NCBI GenBank assembly: GCA_963799245.1
Contig: CAWCWN010000005.1
Location: 186,001 to 250,000 of the forward strand
From: CAWCWN01 sp963799245
GTDB lineage: Bacteria > Chloroflexota > Ktedonobacteria > Ktedonobacterales > Ktedonobacteraceae
Length of the DNA: 64,000 bases
Reading direction: 5' to 3'
Shown piece by piece: positions 36,121 through 45,021 of this stretch. A program made the position numbers and the translations under genes. A model generated the notes under the pieces. It was not told the DNA's origin. It was given only the letters and a program-made list of their open reading frames with translations, and searched no databases. Numbering within the stretch: position 1 is the first letter of the stretch; each line of letters opens with the position of its first letter.

Positions 36121-36606
36121 ATGAATGACCCTCGTTTCCTTGTAATTATTTTTATTGTTTTCCTTCTCCTGGGGGTGTACAACGTCTTCAAAGGGCTGCG
36201 ACTTCAACGCGCAGCCAGTCTCAATAACAGGCGCATACCCTGGTACCGGCAGATCAATATATTGACGGGGTTGGAGTATCTAATGCTCTCACTCGTCTTC
36301 ATGACCAGCCTCAACCTCAGAAACAAGGCCTTCCCCGGTTTCTTGCGCGTGCTGGTTGTGCCATTCTACCTGCTAGTGCTCGCAGCCGCAGCGATACTGG
36401 CTGTTTTTGTCATTCGCCAGGCCCTGGCCAACGCGCGTCAGCTGAATAGAAGTTCCGCGGCCCCTGTGCAGAGAGGCACCACACTTAGCGCCGGGCAAGT
36501 AGCGGATAGCGAATTCACAGCCGAGCAGCGTTCTGTAAATACCCAGAGGAGGCGCGAGCGTCGTCAAAAAGCGGCTGCAGCGCGGCGGCGCCGCGCTGGC
36601 AGATAG
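36121..36606 (+). CDS. small membrane protein with basic C-terminal tail
   Basis: 161 aa, not recognised. There are three probable transmembrane helices (FLVIIFIVFLLLGVYNVF; LEYLMLSLVFMTSLNL; VVPFYLLVLAAAAILAVFVI). The cytoplasmic tail ends in a strongly basic run (RRRERRQKAAAARRRRAGR) that could bind nucleic acid or lipid headgroups. ATG 36121 is chosen over the in-frame GTG 36109. Convergent with the propeller protein that ends at 36615. Confidence 0.7.
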   Translation: MNDPRFLVIIFIVFLLLGVYNVFKGLRLQRAASLNNRRIPWYRQINILTGLEYLMLSLVFMTSLNLRNKAFPGFLRVLVVPFYLLVLAAAAILAVFVIRQALANARQLNRSSAAPVQRGTTLSAGQVADSEFTAEQRSVNTQRRRERRQKAAAARRRRAGR

Positions 36607-36614
36607 CTAAACGC

Positions 36615-38087
36615 TTACACCCTGGGCCACAGCAGAGATTTGCCGAGCTGGGGATCGAACAAGAGCAACTGCTTGCCATCGGGTGACCAGTCGAGAAAGT
36701 TTACGTAGCCACCTAGAGAAGGGCTCGGGCCGGAGGGAAGCAACAGAGAGGCAACCTGGTAGCCAGTGACGCAATCAAAGAGATCCAGATCAAGCGTGCC
36801 GGCATTGTAGGTAGCCAGGAAATCACCGGCGGGATCCCAGGCCAGGGTTTGAGCGCTGAGATCCGCGGGCGCTGCGGCCAGGGTCTCCAGGACATGCTGC
36901 AGGCCCTTATCCCGCACGGCCAGTAAAGGGACCTGCAGCATATGCAAATCTCTGAGAGTCTGAAGGCTGGGAGGCGCTTGACCGGGAAGCTCTAACCTGC
37001 CCTTCAGTGAGACTCCATCTACGAGATAACGCCCACCAGGGGACAGCGCAGCAAACGACGTGTTCCAGGTGAAAACCCCTGGCTGGTGAATTGGACCGCT
37101 GCCAACCTGCGTCGTTAGCCCCACCTGGCCTGGCTGCCAGGCTGTAAACGTCACATCCCCATCCGGGTTGCCCACCGGCGCGGGCGCTGCCAGCCCACTC
37201 TGGGCTCCATATATTTGTTCTATCTCTGGTACGAGAGAACCGTCTGCCATCCAGAGGTAGGTCAGGGTGCTCGGCGCACCGGCGCTCGCCGTCAAGCTAG
37301 CTCCGGCAGGGATCGAGGCATCTACCTGGCGGCCGGCTTGCAGGTCCCATTCAACAAAGGAGGAGTTTTCCCCCTGCGTGTGCAGCCAGACGTGGTCATT
37401 TGACGCCTGCAGGTCCGTCAACAAGACACCATTTAGCGTGACGTGCGACGCGGTCGCGGCGAAGGTCAGTACCAGGCTCTGAGCGCCCTGCTTTCCGGGT
37501 GAGGGGGACCAGAGGACGTGATTGTAGGAGATAACCGGCAGTCCCTGTAATTCAGGATAATGGCTGCGCATAGCGCTCAGGATAGCCCGGTCAGGTTGAA
37601 CATGTTTAACCAGTTTCCCCGTATGAGCAGCATAGACAGCAAGCAGGCCCGGTTCATACAGGTCAGCGCTCAAGCCGCAGTTTTTTTGATAGCCAACGAA
37701 TGCCAGATAGGTGCTGTCCAGCGACCAGGAGGTATCCGCCAGGCAGGCGAAGCCATCCCGTTGTGGCACAATCACCCGCGCAGGTAAGACATCTACGGGC
37801 AGAGTGCTATTGCCAGCGAACGAGGTAGCGCTCTTCTGTGCGTGCAGTGGGGCCTGTAAAGCGCTATGCACGCTGAAGAGCAGTACCGACGAAACCAGCA
37901 GCAGGATACCTATACCCATGGCCAGGCGGACCTGCCTGCGGGTTAATGAGCGCTGCCAGCGCAAGAGACGTTGAGCCACAGCAAAGGATAGGTTGTGCCT
38001 GGCGGGAACAGGTAAGCCAAGATCGGTGATTTCGACGGGGTTATCATCCTGGATCTGGTCTGGCAATCTTTGCTCAGGCTCTTGCAT
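36615..38087 (-). CDS. membrane-anchored TolB/WD40-like beta-propeller protein
   Basis: 490 aa. A cytoplasmic N-terminus of about 52 residues, one transmembrane helix (MGIGILLLVSSVLLFSVHS) and an outer region with TolB/WD40-like blades: DTSWSLDSTYLAFVG, WDPAGDFLATYNAG and LDWSPDGKQLLLFD. The blades resemble propellers that bind partners or ligands; no enzymatic residues are evident. Many such genes occur in Ktedonobacteria, so this supports the taxonomic guess. Role unknown. Confidence 0.75.
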   Translation of the reverse strand: MQEPEQRLPDQIQDDNPVEITDLGLPVPARHNLSFAVAQRLLRWQRSLTRRQVRLAMGIGILLLVSSVLLFSVHSALQAPLHAQKSATSFAGNSTLPVDVLPARVIVPQRDGFACLADTSWSLDSTYLAFVGYQKNCGLSADLYEPGLLAVYAAHTGKLVKHVQPDRAILSAMRSHYPELQGLPVISYNHVLWSPSPGKQGAQSLVLTFAATASHVTLNGVLLTDLQASNDHVWLHTQGENSSFVEWDLQAGRQVDASIPAGASLTASAGAPSTLTYLWMADGSLVPEIEQIYGAQSGLAAPAPVGNPDGDVTFTAWQPGQVGLTTQVGSGPIHQPGVFTWNTSFAALSPGGRYLVDGVSLKGRLELPGQAPPSLQTLRDLHMLQVPLLAVRDKGLQHVLETLAAAPADLSAQTLAWDPAGDFLATYNAGTLDLDLFDCVTGYQVASLLLPSGPSPSLGGYVNFLDWSPDGKQLLLFDPQLGKSLLWPRV

Positions 38088-38119
38088 AACACCTCCCTCA
38101 AATTTAGCCGCAGGTGCGC

Positions 38120-39007
38120 CTAATTACCTGTCACGGCATCCACGGTGAGGTCGGGATCACGCGCCCGCCATGCCGCCTGCACACATTGTTTGAGAAGCAT
38201 GACATTGGTAAGGGGGCCAATGCCGCCGGGCGTCGGCGTCAGCGCGCTGGCAACTTCGCGCACAGAGGCAAAATCGACGTCGCCTACAATACCCCCTGCG
38301 GGCAAAGCATTAATGCCTACATCGATCACAACCGCGTCAGGATGTACCATATCTGCTGTGATCATTTGAGGGCGACCTGCCGCGGCAATCAACACATCAG
38401 CCTGGCGGGTATAACTCGCCAGGTCAACGGTACGCGAGTGGCAGACGGTCACGGTGGCATTTTTCTGCAAAAGCATCATCGCCAGCGGTTTGCCAACCAC
38501 GTTACTCCGCCCTACGATGACTGCTCGCTTGCCAGCAAGGGCTATGCGCGCGCGCTCAAGAATCTCCATCACCGCAGCGGCCGTCGAGGGCAGGAAGCTG
38601 GGAAGGCCTAAAAAGAGATTGCCTGCGCTGCGAGGGCTAATGCCATCGATGTCTTTACTGGCGGCGATAGTATCAGCAACCATTTTTTGCGACAGGTGGG
38701 CAGGCAGGGGCATCTGCACAATGATGCCATGGACGTCGGCATCCATATTCAAGCGCATGAGCAGGGCGTGTAATTCATCGGGCGCAATCAGAGCAGGCAG
38801 CTCTTCTAAACTGGCCCGCACCCCAATATCATCGGCAATACGCAAGATAGCTCTGCCATACATAGCTGAAGCAGCATCGCCGCCGGCGCGTACAATAACC
38901 AGTCCGGGAGCCCTGCCCTGCTCCTGCATGTAGCGGCTAATCTCTGCGCGCAACTCTACTCGGATCTGCGCTCCCATCGCGCGCCCATCAAGGATTAGTG
39001 CCGTCAC
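38120..39007 (-). CDS. folD: FolD-type methylene-THF dehydrogenase lacking the catalytic Lys
   Basis: 295 aa, methylenetetrahydrofolate dehydrogenase/cyclohydrolase fold. Conserved parts are GIIVQMPLP, KDIDGISP, GRSNVVGKPLAMMLL, VIDVGIN and TPTPGGIGPLT. In E. coli FolD the active site is Tyr-x3-Lys (YVASK). Here it reads YGRAI, Tyr50 with Ile54 in place of Lys. That Lys is essential for cyclohydrolase activity in studied FolD enzymes, while dehydrogenase activity can survive its replacement. The adjacent fchA gene, overlapping by 4 nt, would supply the missing step. A dedicated dehydrogenase is inferred. Confidence 0.93.
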   Translation of the reverse strand: MTALILDGRAMGAQIRVELRAEISRYMQEQGRAPGLVIVRAGGDAASAMYGRAILRIADDIGVRASLEELPALIAPDELHALLMRLNMDADVHGIIVQMPLPAHLSQKMVADTIAASKDIDGISPRSAGNLFLGLPSFLPSTAAAVMEILERARIALAGKRAVIVGRSNVVGKPLAMMLLQKNATVTVCHSRTVDLASYTRQADVLIAAAGRPQMITADMVHPDAVVIDVGINALPAGGIVGDVDFASVREVASALTPTPGGIGPLTNVMLLKQCVQAAWRARDPDLTVDAVTGN

Positions 39008-39627
39008 GCTCTACTCCCTACTATGTCAGTAATCTGCAGGCTGCACTCGTTGAGTCCGTCCAGAGCAGTGCTCAGGCGCTCACTCAGTGTATTGACAAGT
39101 TCAAGGTCCTGCATCGCACGTAGATTGGCGCGTACGATCCAGGCGGCCCCCGCTCCAGCGCTTGAGGCGAGCAGCGCTCCCGTGGCAATATCACTTAGCA
39201 CGCTGCTATTACCAATTTCTGCTAACCTGAGGCAGTTTCGCGCCAGCCGGTAAGCGCTTTCAGCCACCTCCAGTGGCACCAGCGCGGCCGCGTACAGTTG
39301 TTTCTGGACGGCTAAAGTGTGAGCATTCACCTCTTCGGGTGTAGTGCGAGGCAGCTTGTAACTCTGCGAGAGTTTGCCATAGGCATCAATATCCTCTTGC
39401 ATGAGCTCCAGAAAGCGGGCACGTAGTTTTTCAGTGCTTTGCAATAGCCCCTCGACCTCTGGTTGCACATCAACATATTTGGCTTTGCCCAGGGTCAGGC
39501 GCGCAACCATACTGGCGAGCGCCGCCCCCATCGCGCCACTCAGGGCCGCGGCTGAACCACCTCCTGGCGTCGGTCGCTCTGAAGCAAGAGCATCCAGATA
39601 GGTTTGTACAAATGTATCTACATACAT
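39004..39627 (-). CDS. fchA: methenyl-THF cyclohydrolase FchA (cyclodeaminase/cyclohydrolase family)
   Basis: 207 aa, homologous to the FTCD C-terminal domain and to FchA. The hallmark N-terminus RPTPGGGSAAALSGAMGAALASMV is visible (residues about 19-42), as are KYVDVQPEVEGL and DIDAYGKLSQSYKLP. It hydrolyses 5,10-methenyl-THF to 10-formyl-THF, or deaminates formimino-THF. Stop and start overlap with folD (ATGA), so the two proteins are made in step. With the Lys-less FolD this forms a split one-carbon module. Confidence 0.92.
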   Translation of the reverse strand: MYVDTFVQTYLDALASERPTPGGGSAAALSGAMGAALASMVARLTLGKAKYVDVQPEVEGLLQSTEKLRARFLELMQEDIDAYGKLSQSYKLPRTTPEEVNAHTLAVQKQLYAAALVPLEVAESAYRLARNCLRLAEIGNSSVLSDIATGALLASSAGAGAAWIVRANLRAMQDLELVNTLSERLSTALDGLNECSLQITDIVGSRA

Positions 39628-39844
39628 GCTTACGCTTTTTGCTCCTTTGTTACTACATATCTCTGGCTCATTGAGGTGAGGCGTTTATGCCCATTCGTTC
39701 TCCTATACCTACCCAGCTATCATATCATATCAGCACGAATGCCTTGTATCATTAGGTATACTGGCATTAAAGTGAAGATTGTAGCTTTTTTCAGCGAGCA
39801 GAGCAGATTGTTGTGCATACAGGATCAGGAAAGGAAGATGCATA

Positions 39845-40117
39845 GTGGGCCGCTTTTTTAATGGGATGGTCGTAGGAGCCGCCATCGCCTTGCTTGTAGC
39901 TCCCATGCGGGGAGAAGAAATGCGTCGCCTCGTGAGCGAGCGCCTCAACAACCTTGGTGTTTCGCTGCCTACAAGCTCGACGAACAGCAACGCATCGGTA
40001 ACGGAGACGCTCTCAGAAGCAAAAGAGAATGTTAGAGAGAACCTGACTGAGCCAGGCGCGAACGTAATGGGCCAGCCGGAGGTGAAAAGGACCAATAAAC
40101 CAGGCCAGAGTTCTTAG
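39845..40117 (+). CDS. YtxH-like small protein
   Basis: 90 aa from a GTG with AAGGAAG before it. The N-terminal FFNGMVVGAAIALLVAPMRGEEMRRLVSERL matches the YtxH/gas-vesicle-like pattern: a short hydrophobic segment, the APxxGxE motif, then an amphipathic helix. The C-terminal half is polar and probably disordered. Such proteins are linked to stress responses, but function is not established. A strong terminator follows. Confidence 0.72.
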   Translation: MGRFFNGMVVGAAIALLVAPMRGEEMRRLVSERLNNLGVSLPTSSTNSNASVTETLSEAKENVRENLTEPGANVMGQPEVKRTNKPGQSS

Positions 40118-40123
40118 CTGAGC

Positions 40124-40166
40124 GCGCAAAAAAATCACTCCCCGCATGGGGAGTGATTTTTTGCGC
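40124..40166. terminator. bidirectional intrinsic terminator
   Basis: A long stem pairs 40124-40143 with 40148-40166 around loop GCAT. The GC-rich top (CACTCCCC/GGGGAGTG) sits on A-rich and T-rich flanks, so it can act on both strands. It ends the YtxH-like gene. Confidence 0.9.
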
Positions 40167-40242
40167 CGATTGTATTGAAGATCGCTGCTGAGAAGAGTAG
40201 AATATGGATACGCGGCAAAACTATAGCACATAGGAACATTGT

Positions 40243-41016
40243 ATGACAGCATCCACGCCACCAACTGCTCACCTGGCACGGGTCTACACATTGCTCACTG
40301 CCACCTACGGGGTACCTCACAACGAACCCGACTACGATCCGCTCGCTGGCCTTATTGGCACAATTCTTTCACAGCATACATCAGATGTCAATTCGGAGCG
40401 GGCCTATCAGCAATTGGTGGCTACGTTCCCAACGTGGGAGGCTGTACGCGATGCTCCAACTTATCAGGTAGCGGAGGCTATACGCAGTGGCGGGCTGGCA
40501 AATATCAAGGCTCCGCGCATCCAAGACGCGCTTTTTACCTTAACGGAACAACAACAGACACGGGGAAGCACAAAGTCCCTCTCAGAGTATCTTTTTGACG
40601 AAATGGTAGAACGGACACCGGAGAAGGCCCTGCGATACTTGCGAGGTATTCCAGGGGTGGGACCGAAAACGGCGGCGTGTGTCCTCATGTTTAATATGGG
40701 GCGTGCTATTATGCCAATTGACACTCACGTGCACCGGGTAACGCAACGTCTGGGCTTGATTGGACCAAAGGTATCGGCCGATCAGGCGCACGCAATCTTT
40801 GCCAGGATTACGCCTCCCGAGTGGGTCTATCCCTTGCATGTCGACCTGATCAGCCATGGCCGCGCAATATGTCACGCCCAGCGGCCGCGCTGCACAGCCT
40901 GTCCCTTGAACGATGAGTGCGCTTATTACCCATTACCTCATTACCTGCCTCCCAGGCAGGGTGCCCGGAGAGGGTACTCCAGGCAGGCAAGCGCCATTTC
41001 AGGCCCGGAGCATTAG
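40243..41016 (+). CDS. nth: endonuclease III-like DNA glycosylase/AP lyase
   Basis: 257 aa, HhH-GPD base excision repair enzyme. The helix-hairpin-helix LRGIPGVGPKTAACVL includes the catalytic Lys, and the catalytic Asp lies in PIDTHVHRV. The [4Fe-4S] cluster is given by Cys-x6-Cys-x2-Cys-x5-Cys (CHAQRPRCTACPLNDEC). It removes oxidised pyrimidines and cleaves AP sites. The C-terminus extends about 30 residues past the cluster. Followed by a proline racemase-family gene 21 nt later. Confidence 0.93.
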   Translation: MTASTPPTAHLARVYTLLTATYGVPHNEPDYDPLAGLIGTILSQHTSDVNSERAYQQLVATFPTWEAVRDAPTYQVAEAIRSGGLANIKAPRIQDALFTLTEQQQTRGSTKSLSEYLFDEMVERTPEKALRYLRGIPGVGPKTAACVLMFNMGRAIMPIDTHVHRVTQRLGLIGPKVSADQAHAIFARITPPEWVYPLHVDLISHGRAICHAQRPRCTACPLNDECAYYPLPHYLPPRQGARRGYSRQASAISGPEH

Positions 41017-41037
41017 AAGAGAGTAAAAGGAAAAGCC

Positions 41038-42084
41038 ATGCAGCTAGACTGGAACGCACGGCCTTATAACGAGGGAAGCACAATTATTACGACCATCGAT
41101 GCACACACGGCGGGAGAGCCCCTGCGCATTGTCACCAGCGGTTGGCCCGAACTGGTGGGGGAGACGATACTGGAGCGCCGCCAGTATGCGCGCCAGCATT
41201 TTGATCATCTACGCCGAGCAATCATGTGGGAGCCGCGTGGACACTACAACATGTATGGCTGTCTGATCACGCCTGCGGTCACAGCGCAGGCCCACCTGGG
41301 CGTCCTCTTTATGCACAATGAGGGCTTCAGCACAATGTGCGGCCACGGCATTATCGGCCTGGTCACCGTCCTGTTAGAGACCGGTGCGTTGCCAGCGCAG
41401 GGAAGGCAAACGCCCGTCAATCTCGATACTCCCGCCGGCCTGGTACGCGCCACAGCCCATCTTGCCGAGCGGGGGCGAGTTGAGCGTGTATCGTTTTTGA
41501 ATGTGCCTTCGTTTCTCTACGCGCGCGATCTGGAGGTTGACCTGCCTCGCTACGGTAGTCTGGCGCTAGATGTCGCCTTTGGCGGTGCATTTTATGCAAT
41601 CCTGCCCGCCGAGCGGGTAGGCCTGCAGGTCATACCCGCACAGACACAGCAGCTGATAGCGGCGGGCGAGGACATCAAGGCGGCTGTGAACGACAGGTTG
41701 CAGCTGCAGCATCCGCTGGCTGCCGAGCTGGGTTTTCTCTATGGGACAATTTTGACCGGCCCACCCGAGCACCCCGCTCATCACAGCCGCAACATCACTG
41801 TTTTTGCCAGCGCCGAGGTGGATCGCTCACCGACAGGAACGGGAGTCTCGGCCCGCCTGGCGCTTCATACCGCCAAAGGTGAGATCCGCAGCGGGCAAGA
41901 CATCGCTTTCGAGAGCCTGCTGGGAGCCAGCAGTGTCTTCAAAGGGCGGGTAGTTGAGCACACCTCAGTGGGGGAGTATGCCGCCATTGTGCCAGAAGTA
42001 AGCGGCCAGGCATCTATCGTCGGCAGCAGCGAGTGGGTGCTTGATCCCCGCGATACCCTGGGAGAGGGCTTCCTTCTGCCGTAG
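41038..42084 (+). CDS. proline racemase family, probable trans-3-hydroxy-L-proline dehydratase
   Basis: 348 aa. Proline racemase fold with IDAHTAGEPLRIVTSGWP. One active-site Cys is kept (MCGHG, Cys101), but the second, normally in DRSPCGTG, is Thr266 (DRSPTGTG). The Cys/Thr pair characterises trans-3-hydroxy-L-proline dehydratases, whereas racemases and 4-hydroxyproline epimerases have Cys/Cys. It would make pyrroline-2-carboxylate from 3-hydroxyproline. SD AAAAGGA. Its neighbour is a threonine aldolase, 77 nt away, so an amino-acid catabolic unit is possible. Confidence 0.88.
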   Translation: MQLDWNARPYNEGSTIITTIDAHTAGEPLRIVTSGWPELVGETILERRQYARQHFDHLRRAIMWEPRGHYNMYGCLITPAVTAQAHLGVLFMHNEGFSTMCGHGIIGLVTVLLETGALPAQGRQTPVNLDTPAGLVRATAHLAERGRVERVSFLNVPSFLYARDLEVDLPRYGSLALDVAFGGAFYAILPAERVGLQVIPAQTQQLIAAGEDIKAAVNDRLQLQHPLAAELGFLYGTILTGPPEHPAHHSRNITVFASAEVDRSPTGTGVSARLALHTAKGEIRSGQDIAFESLLGASSVFKGRVVEHTSVGEYAAIVPEVSGQASIVGSSEWVLDPRDTLGEGFLLP

Positions 42085-42161
42085 ACCCTGTCATTGCTGC
42101 GCGCACGGTCCCGGTCAGGCACAAGATGAAGTACAACCAGCAAGCTTGAGAGGTAAAGAAG

Positions 42162-43226
42162 ATGGTTATTGATTTACGCAGTGATACAGTTACATTACCT
42201 TCCGCGCAGATGAGAGAAGCGATGTATCGCGCGGAACTGGGTGACGACGTGTATGGAGAGGATCCGACGATCAACCGCCTGCAGGAAATAGCGGCGCAAC
42301 GCACGGGCAAAGAGGCGGCTTTGTTTGTACCCAGCGGCACAATGGGCAACGCGATTGCGGTCCTGTCACACGCCGGTCGAGGTCAGGCGGTGATCGTAGG
42401 AGACCAGTCACACATCTATCGCTACGAGGTTGGAGGAGCCTCAACGCTGGGAGGAGCGCCAATGTGGGTCGTCAACACAGCGCCCAATGGCCTGCCCGAC
42501 AGCGAGCAGATCAGGCTTGGTATCTCCGATGGCAGCGATGAGCATAGCGCGCCCACAGCACTGCTCTGCATTGAAAATACGCACAACCGCTGTGGCGGCG
42601 CCGTTTTGAATACGGAGCAGATCGAAACGCTGAGCGGCCTGGCCCATGAACACGGGGTAAAGGTGCACATGGACGGCGCACGCATCTTTAACGCGGCCAT
42701 CGCGCTGAACGTGCCCGTAAGTACCCTGGCTCGCAGCGTCAATTCCATGATGTTCTGTCTTTCCAAAGGTCTGAGCGCCCCCGTGGGGTCAATGGTGGTA
42801 GGCAGCAGGGACTTTATCAGCAGGGCGCACCGCATGCGCAAATTGCTGGGCGGGGGAATGCGCCAGGCAGGTGTGCTGGCTGCGGCAGGCATTGTAGCCC
42901 TCGAACAGATGGTGCAGCGCCTGGCGGAGGATCATGAAAATGGCAGGCTCCTGGCTGATGGGCTGGCGGATTACCCCCAGATCGAGGTTGATGTTACGCG
43001 CGTAATGACCAATATCGTGAACTTCTCCGTACGTAGTAGCCAGGGACGCCTGAGCGATGCCGACACATTATACTTCCTGGAAAGAGCGCGTGAGCACGGC
43101 GTACTGATGGGCACCATAGGCGAGGGAACTATCAGGGCGGTCACCCATTATGGCATCAGCGCACAGGAGATCACAGGGGCGCTGCTTGCTATCCGCCGGG
43201 CATGTATTGACATGCAACTGGCTTGA
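42162..43226 (+). CDS. ltaE: low-specificity L-threonine aldolase
   Basis: 354 aa, PLP-dependent, cleaving L-threonine or allo-threonine to glycine and acetaldehyde. Visible are DLRSDTVTLPSAQMREAM, GDDVYGEDPTINRLQE, FVPSGTMGNAIA and VHMDGARIFNAA. The PLP Lys lies in CLSKGLSAPVGS, followed by RKLLGGGMRQAGVLAAAG. Length and motif order are normal. GAGAGG lies 8 nt before the ATG. Confidence 0.94.
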   Translation: MVIDLRSDTVTLPSAQMREAMYRAELGDDVYGEDPTINRLQEIAAQRTGKEAALFVPSGTMGNAIAVLSHAGRGQAVIVGDQSHIYRYEVGGASTLGGAPMWVVNTAPNGLPDSEQIRLGISDGSDEHSAPTALLCIENTHNRCGGAVLNTEQIETLSGLAHEHGVKVHMDGARIFNAAIALNVPVSTLARSVNSMMFCLSKGLSAPVGSMVVGSRDFISRAHRMRKLLGGGMRQAGVLAAAGIVALEQMVQRLAEDHENGRLLADGLADYPQIEVDVTRVMTNIVNFSVRSSQGRLSDADTLYFLERAREHGVLMGTIGEGTIRAVTHYGISAQEITGALLAIRRACIDMQLA

Positions 43227-43429
43227 GCAAGGCGATTTCGTCTTGACGCAACAATATAGCCGCCTGGTCGATATGCTCGTGCTAGAAATAGCATATCATG
43301 CCTGTGGGACAAGAACGTACTAGCGTTTCTGCTGCAGGGGCAACAGCCACAACCTGCCCAACCGCAGTATGAGGAGCCACAGGCGCTGCCTCCCCAGCAG
43401 CAATAATGTACTCAGGCTCCTCACAGCGA

Positions 43430-43461
43430 CAGAAGCATCCCCCGGCCGGGGGACGCTTCTG
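43430..43461. terminator. terminator hairpin between ltaE and the ABC ATPase (convergent)
   Basis: A 16-bp stem with one mismatch and essentially no loop (arms 43430-43445 and 43446-43461), followed by TTTA. It separates the convergent ltaE and ABC ATPase genes. Confidence 0.75.
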
Positions 43462-43494
43462 TTTAGCTTCTATTTTCCACAACTATGGATACTA

Positions 43495-44604
43495 TTAGAA
43501 GTAGGCCTGTGTTGTATCTGTGTTGAACAGGTGAATCTGATCGCTATCGACATGAAGCCTGACTTTACCACCGGTATGCGCGTCGGAGCGCGGGTTGAGA
43601 CGAGCGACGACCTGTTTGCCGCTCACGGTCATATAGACCAGTATTTCATTACCGAGGTGTTCTATGACGTCAACGGGGGCCTCAATCACGGATGCCTCGC
43701 GATCCTCTGAGGTGATAAGCTTTACGTCTTCCAGGTGCTCCGGCCGGATGCCAAAGGTCAGATTTTTGCCAGCCGCCGAACGTGCCGCTTCAATATACCG
43801 AGGAGGCACCTGCACCCGGCCGACGCCTTCAAGCACGATTTTTGTGTTATCGCCGTCACTGACGACCTTGGCGTTGGGGAAGAGATTTATGGCCGGCGAC
43901 CCGATGAAGCCCGCGACAAAGAGGTTAGAAGGATGGTCATAGAGCTCTTGCGGCGCGCCTAGCTGCTGGATGAGGCCTCCATTGAGGACGGCGATACGGC
44001 TACCCATGGTCATGGCCTCCGTCTGGTCGTGGGTGACGTAGATGACCGTCGTCTGAATGCGCTGGTGCAGCTTGGTAATGTTGGAGCGTGTCTCGACGCG
44101 CAGCTTCGCGTCCAGGTTCGAGAGTGGTTCATCCATCAGGAAGACCTGTGGCTCACGTACGATGGCTCGGCCAAGGGCAACGCGCTGGCGCTGGCCACCG
44201 GAAAGCTCCTTGGGTTTGCGTTTGAGGAACTGGTCCAGGTTAAGAATAGAGGCGGCTTCTTCCACGCGTTTCTTGATCTGATCCTTGGGGAAGTGGCGCA
44301 GCTTCAGGCTGAAGGCCATGTTATCAAACACACTCATATGGGGGTAGAGGGCATAGTTCTGGAAAACCATGGCAATATCGCGATCTTTGGGAGGTACGCC
44401 ATTGACGAGCTTGTCGCCGATACGGATGTCACCTTCGGATAATTCTTCCAGACCAGCTACCATACGCAGGCAAGTACTTTTGCCACAGCCAGAGGGACCA
44501 ACCAGGACGAGGAATTCCTTGTCGTGGATGTCGAGGTTGATGTCGTGCACCACCTCAACTTTGTTAAAACGCTTGTAGACATGCTCGAATTGGACACGCG
44601 CCAT
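43495..44604 (-). CDS. ugpC: sugar ABC transporter ATPase (MsmK/UgpC type)
   Basis: 369 aa. Complete ABC ATPase: Walker A GPSGCGKST, Q loop VFQNYALYPHMSVFDN, signature LSGGQRQRVALGRAIV, Walker B VFLMDEPLSNLDAKLR, H loop YVTHDQTEAMT. The C-terminal TOBE/OB regulatory domain (FGIRPEHLEDV) is typical of MalK/MsmK/UgpC. Such ATPases often serve several sugar importers, which fits the absence of permease or binding-protein genes nearby. ATG 44604 is chosen for AAAGGAG. Confidence 0.93.
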   Translation of the reverse strand: MARVQFEHVYKRFNKVEVVHDINLDIHDKEFLVLVGPSGCGKSTCLRMVAGLEELSEGDIRIGDKLVNGVPPKDRDIAMVFQNYALYPHMSVFDNMAFSLKLRHFPKDQIKKRVEEAASILNLDQFLKRKPKELSGGQRQRVALGRAIVREPQVFLMDEPLSNLDAKLRVETRSNITKLHQRIQTTVIYVTHDQTEAMTMGSRIAVLNGGLIQQLGAPQELYDHPSNLFVAGFIGSPAINLFPNAKVVSDGDNTKIVLEGVGRVQVPPRYIEAARSAAGKNLTFGIRPEHLEDVKLITSEDREASVIEAPVDVIEHLGNEILVYMTVSGKQVVARLNPRSDAHTGGKVRLHVDSDQIHLFNTDTTQAYF

Positions 44605-45021
44605 TACAGTAACTCCTTTTCGCTCTGGTAGCACGCGGCTGCCTTTTACATTTAGTGAGCTTCGCTTAATGTCCACGTCGCAATGACAGCAGTCATTGGG
44701 AGTCAACGGGACCTCTTCCCATCATACACGTAGTCGTGCTAATAAAAGAGACAGTGCAGATGCTGTGCGAAGCATAACATGTTGCAACAAAAAAAGCAAA
44801 ATGCCCGCTTCACGACGGCAGTGTCCTCGCGACGCTACAACGTTTGACACGAGGACTTCGCAAAGCATACTATAACGGCGATGTCAGTCTGACGCTTCAG
44901 CTCTCAGAGATCAAAGCCGAAAACCGGGGCCTTATCGACCCCAACCATTTCACTGACCACATGTATGATTTCCTGAGTGGCCACTATGGTGTACGTTTCG
45001 AAGAAAAGCATTAGCGGAGTA
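44605..45021. other. intergenic region with a coding-like remnant
   Basis: Upstream of the ABC ATPase start. On + the frame 44778-45014 is open after a TAA and reads like protein (see the separate entry). Otherwise only promoter space; no clear -35/-10 pair was found for the ATPase. Confidence 0.4.
44778..45014 (+). pseudogene. short coding-like frame without a normal start
   Basis: About 78 codons open to TAG at 45012, with sensible codon use and a product containing LATLQRLTRGLRKAYYN, SEIKAENRGLIDPNHFTDH and FLSGHYGVRFEEKH. No ATG or GTG lies in frame; a TTG at 44844 would give 56 aa, without SD. An ATG at 44779 in another frame, followed by an A7 run, suggests that a one-base change could restore a start. 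No family recognised. Either a small gene broken at its 5' end or a relict. Confidence 0.35.
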
